Shown: positions 1 to 7,565, numbered from the stretch's first letter. The stretch is 35,857 nt of DNA from JBBSEZ01 sp038239195 (GCA_038239195.1 JBBSEZ010000037.1:1-35857); one strand, 5' to 3'. Notes: generated from the letters alone by a model not told the origin. Made by a program: numbers and translations.

Positions 1-104
1 AAGGTGGCGCCGTCGGTGGCGGAGTCGCGGACGAAGGAGCGGAGGTCGTCCAGGGCGGCGGTGAGGGGAATGGCCTTGTCGCTGGCTTTGGTCTGTGCCA
101 TCAT
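1..104 (-). CDS. 5' end of a leftward gene of unknown function (runs off the window)
   Basis: Read on the minus strand from an ATG at 104 (or the adjacent ATG at 101), an open frame begins MMAQTKASDKAIPLTAAL and continues off the left edge after about 34 codons. A GGAGG Shine-Dalgarno core lies 9 bases upstream of the first ATG, and nearly every third codon position is C, as in well-expressed genes here. The visible part is a short polar start followed by what looks like an amphipathic helix, with no recognisable domain. It competes with the N-terminal extension of the rightward esterase frame over the same bases; codon use and the ribosome binding site favour the leftward reading. The function cannot be inferred. 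Confidence 0.5.
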   Translation of the reverse strand, partial: MMAQTKASDKAIPLTAALDDLRSFVRDSATDGAT

Positions 105-1332
105 CGTCGGGGGCCTCCGAGGCGAGAACGGGTGGTTTGGTATCTCCTGTTCTGGCACCGCAGGCCCTTTTTGTCCACCCCCTCCCAACTGCAACCCCTT
201 ACGCACTAACCGCGTTCGTCCCCGCGCCCGGCCGGTTGCGCCCGTTTCCAATCTGGTCTGCGGCGACGTCTACCTGATTGACGGGCAATCCAACGCGGCA
301 GCCACGGACGTCGGCAAGGAAGATCCGACGTACACGAGCGACTGGGTTCGCAGCTACGGCAGCATGGCCGGCGACCCCAACGGCGCCCGGCTCAAGCGCT
401 GGGGCAATGCCGTTGTGCGCGATCGGAACGGCGGCAAGGCCCAAATCGGCTATTGGGGCATGGAAGTGGCGAAACGACTGGTCGAAAACCAGAAGATGCC
501 GATCTGCATCATCAACGGCGCCGTGGGCGGGAGCCGAATCGACCAGCACCAGCGGGGCCCGGCGGGCCCGACCGACGTGAAGACGATCTACGGGCGGCTC
601 CTGTGGCGTGTCCGGCAGGCCAAATTGACGCACGGCGTTCGCGGCGTCCTGTGGCACCAGGGCGAGAACGACCAGGGCGCGGACGGTCCGACCGGCGGCT
701 ATGGCTGGGAAACCTACCGGCAATACTACATCGACATGGCGGCGGCCTGGAAAGAGGACTACCCCAACAATCAGCACTATTGCGTCTTTCAGATCTGGCC
801 GAAGGCCTGCTCGATGGGGGTCGATGGCTCGGACAACCGCCTTCGCGAGGCACAGCGCACACTGCCTCGGTACTTCTCCAACCTGAGCGTGATGTCCACG
901 CTCGGCATCAAGCCGCCTGGCGGGTGCCACTTCCCCGCGGCGGGCTACGCCGAGTTTGCTCGACTCATCGCCCCGCTCGTAGAGCGAGACCAGTACGGAA
1001 AGGCGGCCGCGACCTCGATCGCCGCGCCCGATCTCCGACGGGCGTATTTCGCCAGCGACAGGAAAGACGAGCTCGTGCTGGAGCTCGACCAGCCCGTGAA
1101 ATGGGACGGCGCCCTGGCGAGCCAGTTCTACCTCGATGGAGCGAAGGGCAAGGTGGTCTCGGGCTCCGTGTCCGGGAACACGGTAAGGCTGAAGTTGACC
1201 GCAGCCTCAACCGCGCGGAAGATCACCTACCTCGACAGTACTTCCTGGAGCCAGGATAGGCTCCTGCGTGGAGAGAACGGCATCGCTGCGCTCACCTTCT
1301 GCGAGGTGCCGATTCTTCCTCACAAACCTTGA
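70..1332 (+). CDS. SASA/SGNH-type carbohydrate esterase (sialate O-acetylesterase family), N-terminus unresolved
   Basis: This looks like a secreted carbohydrate esterase of the sialate O-acetylesterase (SASA) group in the SGNH hydrolase superfamily, which removes acetyl groups from glycans. The family blocks are visible in order: GDVYLIDGQSNA with the nucleophile serine in the GQSN context, GAVGGSRIDQ, GVLWHQGEND, and a late GCHFPAAGYAEF block carrying the expected catalytic histidine. A C-terminal stretch of about 110 residues looks like a small beta-sandwich. The start is uncertain. The frame is open from base 4, and an ATG at 70 would give the signal-like segment MALSLALVCAIIVGG, but that part lies antisense to a better-looking leftward gene. 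Codon use is poor between about 130 and 230 and becomes convincing near 232. The gene may therefore have lost its native 5' end. Confidence 0.7.
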   Translation: MALSLALVCAIIVGGLRGENGWFGISCSGTAGPFCPPPPNCNPLRTNRVRPRARPVAPVSNLVCGDVYLIDGQSNAAATDVGKEDPTYTSDWVRSYGSMAGDPNGARLKRWGNAVVRDRNGGKAQIGYWGMEVAKRLVENQKMPICIINGAVGGSRIDQHQRGPAGPTDVKTIYGRLLWRVRQAKLTHGVRGVLWHQGENDQGADGPTGGYGWETYRQYYIDMAAAWKEDYPNNQHYCVFQIWPKACSMGVDGSDNRLREAQRTLPRYFSNLSVMSTLGIKPPGGCHFPAAGYAEFARLIAPLVERDQYGKAAATSIAAPDLRRAYFASDRKDELVLELDQPVKWDGALASQFYLDGAKGKVVSGSVSGNTVRLKLTAASTARKITYLDSTSWSQDRLLRGENGIAALTFCEVPILPHKP

Positions 1333-1535
1333 CCGGCCGTCCTTGCCCCTGGCACCTGCGGCACTCGCCCTGTCGTGGCGTCATCGTGTCTGCCAACGAT
1401 CTTTTAGAGAAATGACCCATCACGAACTGGTTCAAACTTGCTCCGGCGATTTGTTGGCTGTGTCCTTCGATTTGGCCAGGGCTACGGTGGGCCGGGCAGG
1501 GGCTGAGTGGCCGCCGGGGCCTGTTTCGCGGCTGG

Positions 1536-1715
1536 GCGAGGCAGGTCGGGCATGCGCCGGAGGAGCCAGGCGAACGCGTCGACGTGCTTCTGTCGGAAGA
1601 GGCGTTCGGCAAGGACGGCCTCATCCTCCTCGAAGGCAAGGAAGGCTCGTCGGTTCAGGTCAAGTGCGACAAGGATGTCAACGTCCTGAAGGTCACTGTC
1701 CGCCTCAAGAAATAA
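1536..1715 (+). pseudogene. 3' remnant of an unidentified gene
   Basis: A coherent C-terminus reads rightward here: EPGERVDVLLSEEAFGKDG, then a Lys/Val-rich end with VNVLKVTVRLKK and a TAA stop at 1713-1715. The alternating hydrophobic and charged residues suggest beta strands. Upstream the frame stays open but the sequence turns into low-quality Gly/Arg-rich translation without a plausible start, so only the 3' part of a gene appears to survive. A strong hairpin follows 19 bases after the stop, as expected for a true gene end. I cannot name the family. Confidence 0.4.
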
Positions 1716-1734
1716 CTTGGAGACGAGCCGGCAG

Positions 1735-1772
1735 CGACCGGCGGCGGGATCGGCTGATCCTGCCGCCGGTCG
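1735..1772 (+). terminator. 17-bp stem hairpin after the gene remnant
   Basis: Bases 1735-1751 pair with 1756-1772 around a 4-base loop (GGCT), with one G-T wobble. The hairpin follows the TAA at 1715. There is no U-run, so this is a GC-rich terminator-like hairpin rather than a classical intrinsic terminator. Confidence 0.5.
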
Positions 1773-2008
1773 GGCAGTTTCGGCCTCCAGCCATGCAGTT
1801 TATGACCGGAGGGGGCCGGCAATCCGTTCGGATCTTTGTTCGACAGCGACCATCTCCACGCCCCCGCGATTTCCTCCGTGTTGACACGCTTCACCTCGCC
1901 GGGGCCGAGAAAACCGACCGCCGAGCATTTTCTTCGGGAAATCGGGTGGCGGAGCGCCATGTACTATGGGGGGGCGACGGAGCAACAGGCTCCTTCCGCA
2001 CCGCTCTC

Positions 2009-2336
2009 CTACCCACCGCCCCACGGGCGCTCGGCGCCCGGGGCGTGCCAGCTGTCGGTGGGCCTGAGACCGCCGCCGGTGCCGTGCCAGCGGCCGACCG
2101 GGCCGTCGCGGTGGGCGTGCCACGCGCCGCCGGCGCCTGGCCCTTCGAGGGCGAGGTCGCGTGCGATCAGACGGCGGACCAGCTCGCGGGTGGCCTCGGC
2201 CGCCGCCGCGGGCCACGGCGGTGGCGACGTCCTCGCGCAGGGAGCCGAGCAGGGCCTGGAGCGCCTGGCGCAGGCGCTCCAGGCGGAGGGAGGCCGCACG
2301 GCCGCCCTCCCTGGCCCAGGACGGGATGAGAGGCAT
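2009..2336 (-). pseudogene. Small helical hypothetical protein with an apparent frameshift
   Basis: Starting at the ATG at 2336, the frame reads MPLIPSWAREGG and continues through a helical stretch (LRLERLRQALQALLGSLRED), then becomes an Arg/Pro-rich nonsense translation. Moving by one base in the run of CGG/GCC triplets at about 2199-2212 restores a sensible helical sequence, AAAEATRELVRRLIARDLAL, followed by a Gly/Trp/His-rich tail ending at 2009. The simplest explanation is one missing base, either a real mutation or a sequencing slip in a GC repeat. The family is not recognised. It is the third gene of a leftward cluster, 34 bases after the 63-aa gene. Confidence 0.5.
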
Positions 2337-2370
2337 CTCTGTTTCTTTTGTGGTTGGGGGAAAGAGCAGC

Positions 2371-2562
2371 TCAGCGAGAGAGCTTGAGCCTGACCTTGCT
2401 CAGCGCCGGGTGGCGACGGGCCACGCGCCGCGCGGCGCGGGCCAGACCTGCGCGGAAGGCGGGCCCGGCGATGGCCTGCCGGATCGCTTCGTACTCCGGC
2501 TCGCTCAGCTTGCGCGGGGCGAGCACGGTCAGGTGGAACTCGTCCATCAAGACTCGCTTCAT
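2371..2562 (-). CDS. Small conserved-looking hypothetical protein (63 aa)
   Basis: This encodes a 63-residue basic protein beginning MKRVLMDEFHLTVLAPRKLS, with a helical Arg/Ala-rich second half containing SEPEYEAIRQAI. The start is well supported: GAGGAGG lies 4 bases upstream of the ATG, and the ATG overlaps the TGA stop of the upstream sigma-like gene as ATGA. Translation of the two is therefore probably coupled. The function is unknown. Its position between a sigma-like DNA-binding protein and a helical protein suggests a shared mobile or regulatory cassette, which is inference only. Confidence 0.65.
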   Translation of the reverse strand: MKRVLMDEFHLTVLAPRKLSEPEYEAIRQAIAGPAFRAGLARAARRVARRHPALSKVRLKLSR

Positions 2563-3363
2563 GTGCCTCCTCGGGGTGGGGCGCGCCCGCCTGTGGCCCT
2601 GCCTGAAACGGCGTTGGCAGCCCGGTGCAGGCCGTTGGTGATGGTCAGCTCGTCCGGGCCGCAGAACTGCTCCCAGCCTTCCTTGAACTGCCGGCGCATC
2701 TGGCTGACCCGGCCCTCGCTCAGGCCGTGCATGGCCGCCACCTCCTGCGTCCGGTGGCCCAGCGCCATGTCCCTGGCGACCCGGCGGTCCCGATCACCCA
2801 GGCCCGCGAGCAAGGCGGGCAAGTCGATGCGGAAGGCGGCCTGCTCGGGCACCGGCGACCGGGTGTTGTCGTGCAGGGCCTCATCCAGGACGTTGCCGCC
2901 CATCGAGCTGGCGGCGGGCAGCGAGGAGACCAGGAAGCCGAGCCGGGCCTGGGCGCGCGGACATCACGTCATTGGCCCTGTCCTGCCCGCAGAGCTTGCG
3001 GCCGACCTGGACGTGGCGGGCGGCGAAGGTGGCCAGGGCGCTGACGAACGAGTGGACGTCCTTGCCTTGCTGCGTGGCGCGAACGTACCACTTCCAGGCC
3101 ACGGCGACGCTCTCGTGGATCGCGTCCGCCTTCCGGTGCGGGCAGCGCTGGTGCCGGAAGACGACCTGGGCGTGCCTATCGATGCGCGGCAGGACGGAGA
3201 GGAAGCCCCGCTGCAGGGCCTCCAGGGCGAGGGCTTGGACGGGGCGGTCGGGCAGGCAGGGGGCTTCATCGGGGCTGGCCTCCGGGCAGGGAGCCGCCCC
3301 GAGCGCCGGGACGGCTCGGTTGTGTGAACCGAGGACCGTCCTGGCGACGAGCCAGGCGCGAAT
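2559..3363 (-). pseudogene. Sigma-like helix-turn-helix protein, frameshifted
   Basis: Two leftward frames join into one protein if a single base is restored in the GCGCGCG run at 2953-2959. The first part (about 3360-2960) reads RAWLVARTVLGSHNRAVPAL, then ALEALQRGFLSVLPRIDRHA, then AIHESVAVAWKWYVRATQQG and VGRKLCGQDRANDV. The second part reads AQARLGFLVSSLP, then a helix-turn-helix region with RVARDMALGHRTQEVAAMHG and LSEGRVSQMRRQFKEGWEQF. The layout resembles a divergent sigma-70-like protein with a core helical domain and a C-terminal region-4-like HTH. No ATG, GTG or TTG precedes the N-terminus before an in-frame TGA at 3373-3375, so the start is unclear; an ATT at 3363 is the only near-cognate codon. 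The stop overlaps the next gene's ATG. Confidence 0.5.
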
Positions 3364-3476
3364 GACGTGCGGTCAGCCCGGGATGCTAACCTCAGCCGTC
3401 AGGGGATCATGCCCGGCAAATGCCCCTTATTTAGGTGGGCACCGGGTCGTCGCGGTGGGGGATGAAGCGGGGCGGC

Positions 3477-3690
3477 ACGCCTCGACCGGTCCCCCTTGTT
3501 CGCAACGCCCGCGACGTCGGCAAGGGCGTCGCGGACGTGGCCGATGGAGCAGCCGGGCTTGACCGCCTGAGAGCAGCGCAGGGCCAGCGTGGTGGCGAAG
3601 GCCCCGGCGTCCTTGTCGCGGCGGGCCAGGGCGGCGAAGCGCTTCCAGGCGAGGGCGAGCAACTCGGCGAAACTGATCGGGCCGTCCGAA
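3477..3690 (-). pseudogene. Degraded fragment related to the sigma-like gene at 2559-3363
   Basis: Inside a longer leftward open frame, one stretch looks like real protein: FAELLALAWKRFAALARRDK, then DAGAFATTLALRCSQAVKPG and VRDALADVAGV. It lines up with the core of the neighbouring sigma-like pseudogene (ESVAVAWKWYVRATQQGKD, then SFVSALATFAARHVQVGRK). The sequence on either side loses coding character, and no HTH half follows. I read it as the remnant of a second, related gene. Confidence 0.35.
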
Positions 3691-4412
3691 GTGCCGCCAC
3701 GGGAACGCCGGCCTGACGCGGCCCCGTGGGCGCTCCGGGGGGGGCCGGTGCCGTGCAGGATCGAAATGCCCAGGAAGGCCCCTGGCTGCCCCGCTGCGGT
3801 CTTGGAGTTGGCCAAAGGGTTGTGGATCCTGGGGGCGGCCGTGCCAGCCGACCGCCACGGTGGTGAGGAGGCATTCCATTTATGGGTGGGTGGGGAGCTT
3901 GCATGGCGCAGCTGGTTATGGTGGCGCGGTGGTTGTCGGAGAGGGCTGCATATACTATGCAGCCTCTCCGACGACCACCGTGCCGACCACCGAACCGCCT
4001 GCGCCGGCACGGTCACCGCGGTACACGCTTGTCGTTTTCCGACGACCGTGGCGACCATGCACCGTCGCCTTCCGCGAGCGCGCCGCCCCCGTGCGAGGCC
4101 GGCCCATTCGCCCAGGATGGGCCCCCCCCAGGGCGCTCCGTTGCTCCCTGATGGTCCTGCCCGGCGCTGTCCAACGCTCGCCTGTCTCCTGTCCCTACTG
4201 CCGCCGGAGGGACCGATCCGCTGCCGCCGCCTTCCGCCCTCCGCCTCGCGCCAGGGCTAGGCGTCGTTGCGGGCCGACGACAAGACCGACCGGGCCGAGG
4301 CGCGCGGCCTGGTTCGGGAGCCTTACCGGCAGATCGCGCCGCGACGCATGCTGCACGCGATAGATGCACCCGATACAGTGACAGTTGAGCATTCCGCCCA
4401 AGAGGATGGATG
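3691..4412. other. Stretch without a supported gene
   Basis: Several overlapping open frames exist here, but all show the Arg/Pro/Gly-rich translations of GC-rich shadow frames. The one clear structure is the long hairpin centred near 3954. No promoter for the kinase-like gene starting at 4413 is convincing. Confidence 0.5.
3921..3985. repeat. Long near-perfect inverted repeat (stem of about 25-30 bp)
   Basis: The left arm at 3927-3952 and the right arm at 3956-3980 are reverse complements apart from one wobble and one bulged G, with a 3-base loop (TAC). Pairing continues outward for about four to five more positions. The arms meet at GCTGCATA-TAC-TATGCAGC. The element is less GC-rich than its surroundings and lies in non-coding DNA. 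A partly similar sequence (TCCGACGACCGTGGCGACC) follows at about 4036. It could be a miniature element, an extrusion hairpin or a strong transcript structure; nothing here decides which. Confidence 0.7.
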
Positions 4413-5321
4413 ATGAGCGGCCCTTCGGTCCCCAGCGGCGAAGACACGATCCCGGCGTCGTCCGCGCCTCAGTTCTCGTTGTCGCACAGGTACGCCGTCA
4501 AGCGGGTGCTGTTCGCCCGCGGGCTGGCAACCAGTTATCTGGCCTTCGACGAGGAACTGGGGGACGAGGTGGTGATCGAGCACGTGCGGGGCCGGCTCCA
4601 CGATGCCGCCGACTGGCTGAGGCAGTACCGCTCCGTCGCCGTGAAAGTCATGCGCCTGCGGCACCCGAACCTCATCGGCATACGCGACTTCTCCACCGAC
4701 TTCTCGACCGAGTTCTTCCTCGTCAAGCAGTACGACCCCGGCATCACGCTCGACGAGTTGGTGCAGCCCCTGCACGCCGACGCGCTGACCGAGGGCAGGC
4801 GGGTCGGGTTGTGCAAGGGCCTGCTGAGCGGGCTGGCCGCCCTCCACGCCGGCAACGTCCTTCACCGCGACATCAAGCCCTCCGCCATCTACGTCACGCA
4901 GGGCCAGCAATGGGTCGCCCAGATCGACCACTATCACCTGGCCGTGTCGGCGCCGGGCGCCTACCCGGAGGACCAGCTCTGTGGCACCCCGCTGTACCTG
5001 GCGCCGGAGCTGATCGCCGGCCCGCCGCGCAACTACAGCCGCCAGAGCGACGTGTACGCGGCCGGGCTTGTCGTTCTCGAAGTCCTCTCGGGCAAGGGCA
5101 TGGCGGAGCTGGTGGAGTTGGAGGGGATGACGCTCTCGGGCGGGCCGCTGGGCCTCCTGGAGGAGGTCCGCTCGCGAGGGTGTCACGTCCGCCAGAAGGC
5201 CGTCCGCGAGCTCCTGCCTGGGGCGCATGGAGAGGTGGTCTGCCGCGCCGTTCGCCCCGACCCGGAGGAGCGGTTCGAGGACGCAGAGGGCTTCTTCGAC
5301 TCTTTCGTGGGGAGCTGCTGA
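4413..5321 (+). CDS. Divergent protein-kinase-fold protein, probable pseudokinase
   Basis: About 302 residues form a cytoplasmic bacterial Ser/Thr-kinase-like domain from about residue 27 to the end. The catalytic loop HRDIKPSAI is at 151-159, an APE motif (YLAPEL) at 195-200, and SDVYAAGLVVLEVL follows at 212-225. Key positions are changed. The glycine loop is FARGLATSY, the VAIK lysine position reads VVIEHV (Glu56), the metal-binding Asn of the catalytic loop is Ala, and DFG is DHY (172-174). ATP hydrolysis is therefore doubtful and a scaffolding or sensing role is more likely, although HRD and the DFG aspartate are kept. AGAGG lies 7 bases before the ATG at 4413, favouring it over the ATG at 4410. 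No membrane segment is visible. Confidence 0.75.
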   Translation: MSGPSVPSGEDTIPASSAPQFSLSHRYAVKRVLFARGLATSYLAFDEELGDEVVIEHVRGRLHDAADWLRQYRSVAVKVMRLRHPNLIGIRDFSTDFSTEFFLVKQYDPGITLDELVQPLHADALTEGRRVGLCKGLLSGLAALHAGNVLHRDIKPSAIYVTQGQQWVAQIDHYHLAVSAPGAYPEDQLCGTPLYLAPELIAGPPRNYSRQSDVYAAGLVVLEVLSGKGMAELVELEGMTLSGGPLGLLEEVRSRGCHVRQKAVRELLPGAHGEVVCRAVRPDPEERFEDAEGFFDSFVGSC

Positions 5322-5421
5322 GCGCCCGCGTGTCTCCGAGACCTCGACCTCGCGGCCAAGTTGGCGAACCGGGACGACCTCCCGCCCTTGGAACGGGCGA
5401 GCCGCCCGGCGCGACCAGTGA

Positions 5422-5450
5422 TTGCGAGCAGCAACCGCCGGGGTTACACT
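5422..5450 (+). promoter_or_regulatory. Possible sigma-70 promoter for the secreted LTxxQ protein gene
   Basis: TTGCGA at 5422-5427 and TACACT at 5445-5450 are separated by exactly 17 bases, each matching the consensus at four of six positions. The -10 ends 74 bases before the ATG at 5525, in non-coding DNA after the kinase-like gene. Confidence 0.35.
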
Positions 5451-5524
5451 GCCTGCTGTCGTCAGGTGCGTGAGGCCGGCCGACTGGTGCGCGTGCCAAC
5501 CCGGCCTTTTCAAGGAGTGCGGTG

Positions 5525-6178
5525 ATGAGGAACACATGCCGTGGGGCTTGCTTGCTCGCCGTGGTGGCCGTGCTGGCTCAGTCGGCTGAGGCCCAGGTGA
5601 TGTACGCGCCGTTCAACGTGACCTTCCGCGACACCCTGACACTGCTGAAGTACCCCGAGGTCCGGCGGGAACTGAAGTTGGGCGAAAAGGAGGCCGCGCG
5701 GGTTGATGCGGCCCTTCAGGCGATGGATAAGCGGTACAGGGAGGGGCTGCGGGGCCTTGCCAAGCTCCCCCGGGCAGAGGCGAGCCGGTCGTTCGGCGCC
5801 ATGAAGCAGAAGATCGCCGCGGAGCCCGCCTCCACCCTCAAGGGCATTCTCACGCCGGCCCAGCGCAAGCGGTACGAGCAGATTGCCTTCCAGCGTCGCG
5901 TGCCGGATGGGTTCGAGGAGCCTGAGGTCCAGAAGAAGCTGAAGTTGACCGACGGACAGAAGAAGCGCGTGAAGGCGCTCGCGGACGAGCGAAGGGCGCT
6001 GTTCGCCCGCGAAACCGTCAGCGAGGAAGAGCTACAGAAGTGGCTTGCGGACCAGACGGACAAGACGCTGGCGGTGTTCGACGCGGGCCAGAAGCGCGCC
6101 TGGCGGGAGTTGACGGGGGAGGCGTTTGAGGTCAAGCCAGGGTGGCTCCTCAGAATCGTAGACAAGCACGAGAAGTGA
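5525..6178 (+). CDS. Secreted helical protein with LTxxQ-like motifs
   Basis: This encodes 217 residues with a clear signal peptide (MRNTCRGACLLAVVAVLAQS, likely cut after AEA at about residue 24). The mature part is highly charged and helical. It contains repeated units such as LKLGEKEAARVDAAL, ILTPAQRKRYEQIAF and LKLTDGQKKRVKAL, which resemble the LTxxQ motif of CpxP/Spy-type periplasmic helical-hairpin proteins. Such proteins bind unfolded proteins or sense envelope stress in Proteobacteria; in planctomycetes this repeat type is common and functionally undefined. AAGGAG ends 7 bases before the ATG at 5525, so this start is preferred to the GTG at 5522. A small gene follows 45 bases later and may be co-transcribed. 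Confidence 0.75.
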   Translation: MRNTCRGACLLAVVAVLAQSAEAQVMYAPFNVTFRDTLTLLKYPEVRRELKLGEKEAARVDAALQAMDKRYREGLRGLAKLPRAEASRSFGAMKQKIAAEPASTLKGILTPAQRKRYEQIAFQRRVPDGFEEPEVQKKLKLTDGQKKRVKALADERRALFARETVSEEELQKWLADQTDKTLAVFDAGQKRAWRELTGEAFEVKPGWLLRIVDKHEK

Positions 6179-6223
6179 GCGAGGCCCGGCCTGGCTCCCG
6201 TTCCAGCAGCGGAGGTGTCGCCG

Positions 6224-6472
6224 ATGGGGCTTCTCGACTTCTTGTTCCGCCGCGGCGGAGGCCGGGCCGGTTCCTCCCCCGAGAAGGCGGTCATCCTGCG
6301 GGGCGTCTCGGAAGAGCATCAGTGGATGGCCCGCAACCACCCGGGCTTTGTGCCGGAGGCGCAAGCCCTGCAAGAAATCGAGGGCAAGCCCTACGACGTG
6401 CTGACCTGGCGGGACGAGCGCGGCGAGGAGCGGACGGTGTACTTTGACATTTCGGCGTTCCTCGGCCCATGA
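6224..6472 (+). CDS. Small hypothetical cytoplasmic protein (82 aa)
   Basis: The protein begins MGLLDFLFRRGGGRAG and continues with a compact mixed sequence (HQWMARNHPGFVPEAQAL, DERGEERTVYFDISAF). GGAGG at 6211-6215 lies 8 bases before the ATG at 6224, which is preferred to a GTG at 6215 that overlaps that ribosome binding site. The N-terminus is amphipathic but not a signal peptide. I do not recognise the family. The end (VYFDISAFLG) suggests a small beta-rich fold. It lies 45 bases after the LTxxQ-type gene on the same strand. Confidence 0.65.
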   Translation: MGLLDFLFRRGGGRAGSSPEKAVILRGVSEEHQWMARNHPGFVPEAQALQEIEGKPYDVLTWRDERGEERTVYFDISAFLGP

Positions 6473-6635
6473 GTCGGCCCGCTCGATCCTGCGACGAGCC
6501 CGCGGAGGCGGAGCGAGGAAGCACCTCCGCCGTCCCTAGCCTCGTCCGGGCGATGACCCGCGGGAAGCCCACGAAGTGGGGCTCGACTCCCACCGCCGGC
6601 TCTTCTCGACTCGACGGCTCTCGACGGCAGGTCCT

Positions 6636-6746
6636 TCAGGCGCCCTCGTCGAGCAGCAGGCGCGGCAGGCCCTTCTCGACGGCGGCGAGGACCTCCAGCA
6701 CGGCTCGGCCCTCCGAACGCGGGCGACGACCCCTCTGACAGGACAC
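6636..6746 (-). pseudogene. Short 3' gene remnant ending LEVLAAVEKGLPRLLLDEGA
   Basis: Leftward, the sequence ends with EGRAVLEVLAAVEKG and LPRLLLDEGA before a TGA at 6638-6636. The helical, well-composed end is unlike the shadow translations around it. A GTG at 6746 could start a 36-residue peptide, but there is no clear ribosome binding site, and a surviving C-terminus of a larger lost gene is more likely. The family is unknown. Confidence 0.3.
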
Positions 6747-6861
6747 GGCATCGCCGAGCCGCGTTCCGTCTCACCAGGATCGGTATTCCTTCCGCCGGAA
6801 CACGTCGTGAACCGGGGCCGCATCGCCCGATGGATGCGGCCTTCGGCGGTCCCCTTTGAGG

Positions 6862-7023
6862 CTCACGACCGCGTCCGAAGAGGAAGTTGAAGGCCAGCCA
6901 ACCCATCCCGCGGCGGAGCACGTCGGCCACCAGGACGCACACGCGCCCCTGCCACGTTCGCCAGGCGGCGCCCCGTCCCCACCGCAAGCGGACTTCGATC
7001 TTGGAAGGAAGAGTGTCCAGGGG
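6862..7023 (-). pseudogene. Possible gene fragment with a hydrophobic Trp-rich segment
   Basis: A leftward frame reads LDTLPSKIEVRLRWGRGAAW, then RTWQGRVCVLVADVLRRGMG and WLAFNFLFGRGRE. It begins just after an in-frame stop, lacks a good start codon (only TTG at 6987), and dissolves into shadow-like sequence after about 6860. The hydrophobic segment could be a membrane-associated helix. The family is unknown. Confidence 0.25.
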
Positions 7024-7175
7024 CGTTCACCGCTGTGAACGCGCTCAAGAGGCCACGCGCGTCCACAATCGACGCCCAAGCCACAGCCGTGGGGCGAGAG
7101 CGGCAGAAGGCTGGCCGGTTTCCCAGGGCGTCACGCCTGTCTCGTCACGTTCCTCTCAGCGCGCCGAATCAGGCA

Positions 7176-7237
7176 TCGGCATTCCCTCCGTCGAAGGCGC
7201 GGCCCCCTCGCGCGGGCACCGCCGATGGGAATGCCGA
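7176..7237. repeat. Spaced inverted repeat TCGGCATTCCC / GGGAATGCCGA
   Basis: An 11-bp perfect inverted repeat (7176-7186 and 7227-7237) is separated by 40 bases in non-coding DNA. Its role is unknown; it could be part of an intergenic repeat family. Confidence 0.5.
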
Positions 7238-7273
7238 CCTACGCCACCCTGCACGGGTGCTGAGCGCTCCAGG

Positions 7274-7289
7274 CAATTCGGCCGAATTG
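7274..7289. promoter_or_regulatory. 16-bp perfect palindrome CAATTCGGCCGAATTG (distal operator candidate)
   Basis: This is a perfect palindrome in non-coding DNA, 346 bases before the GTG start at 7620. It shares the pattern CARTTCGGCYGAAYTG with a second palindrome exactly 250 bases downstream. Paired sites of this kind suit a dimeric regulator, but no regulator gene is identified. Confidence 0.4.
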
Positions 7290-7523
7290 ACCTAACGGAT
7301 GATGCTGGCTCTGGTCGTCTGGTTGGCGAGACGGGAGGCGCGAGGGGGACGGGCCGGCGTGCGGCACGCACCTCGCGCCGCCGTGGTCGGGGCCCCTCGT
7401 CGCCGGCGCCGCCGTCGGGCAAGTCGGCCGCGAAGGCCCACGCACCCAGGGCCCGGGCCAGTCCCCGCGGGAGGGCGCCTGCATGGCCCTGCGGCCTCTG
7501 GGCGTGAAGGGCGCCCAAGGCAG

Positions 7524-7539
7524 CAGTTCGGCTGAACTG
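7524..7539. promoter_or_regulatory. 16-bp palindrome CAGTTCGGCTGAACTG (proximal operator candidate)
   Basis: This matches the upstream palindrome at 7274 with three differences, two of which are compensating changes in opposite arms. It ends 20 bases before a perfect TATAAT, so it covers the place where a -35 element would be. That is a typical position for a repressor or activator site. Confidence 0.45.
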
Positions 7540-7559
7540 CCCACACGTCCTCCCGGGCC

Positions 7560-7565
7560 TATAAT
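7560..7565 (+). promoter_or_regulatory. Perfect TATAAT -10 element for the DUF1016-like gene
   Basis: TATAAT lies 54 bases before the GTG at 7620 in a very GC-rich setting. No good -35 is seen at 16-18 bases; the 7524-7539 palindrome occupies that place, which suggests activator-dependent or regulated transcription. Confidence 0.45.

Noticed and set aside
2161..3327. 388-codon rightward open frame
   Set aside because: It is antisense to the sigma-like operon, whose ATGA overlap, SD sequence and HTH motif support the leftward strand.
3921..3985. Integron attC site
   Set aside because: The arms are nearly perfect, and I see no conserved core triplets or neighbouring integrase or cassette.
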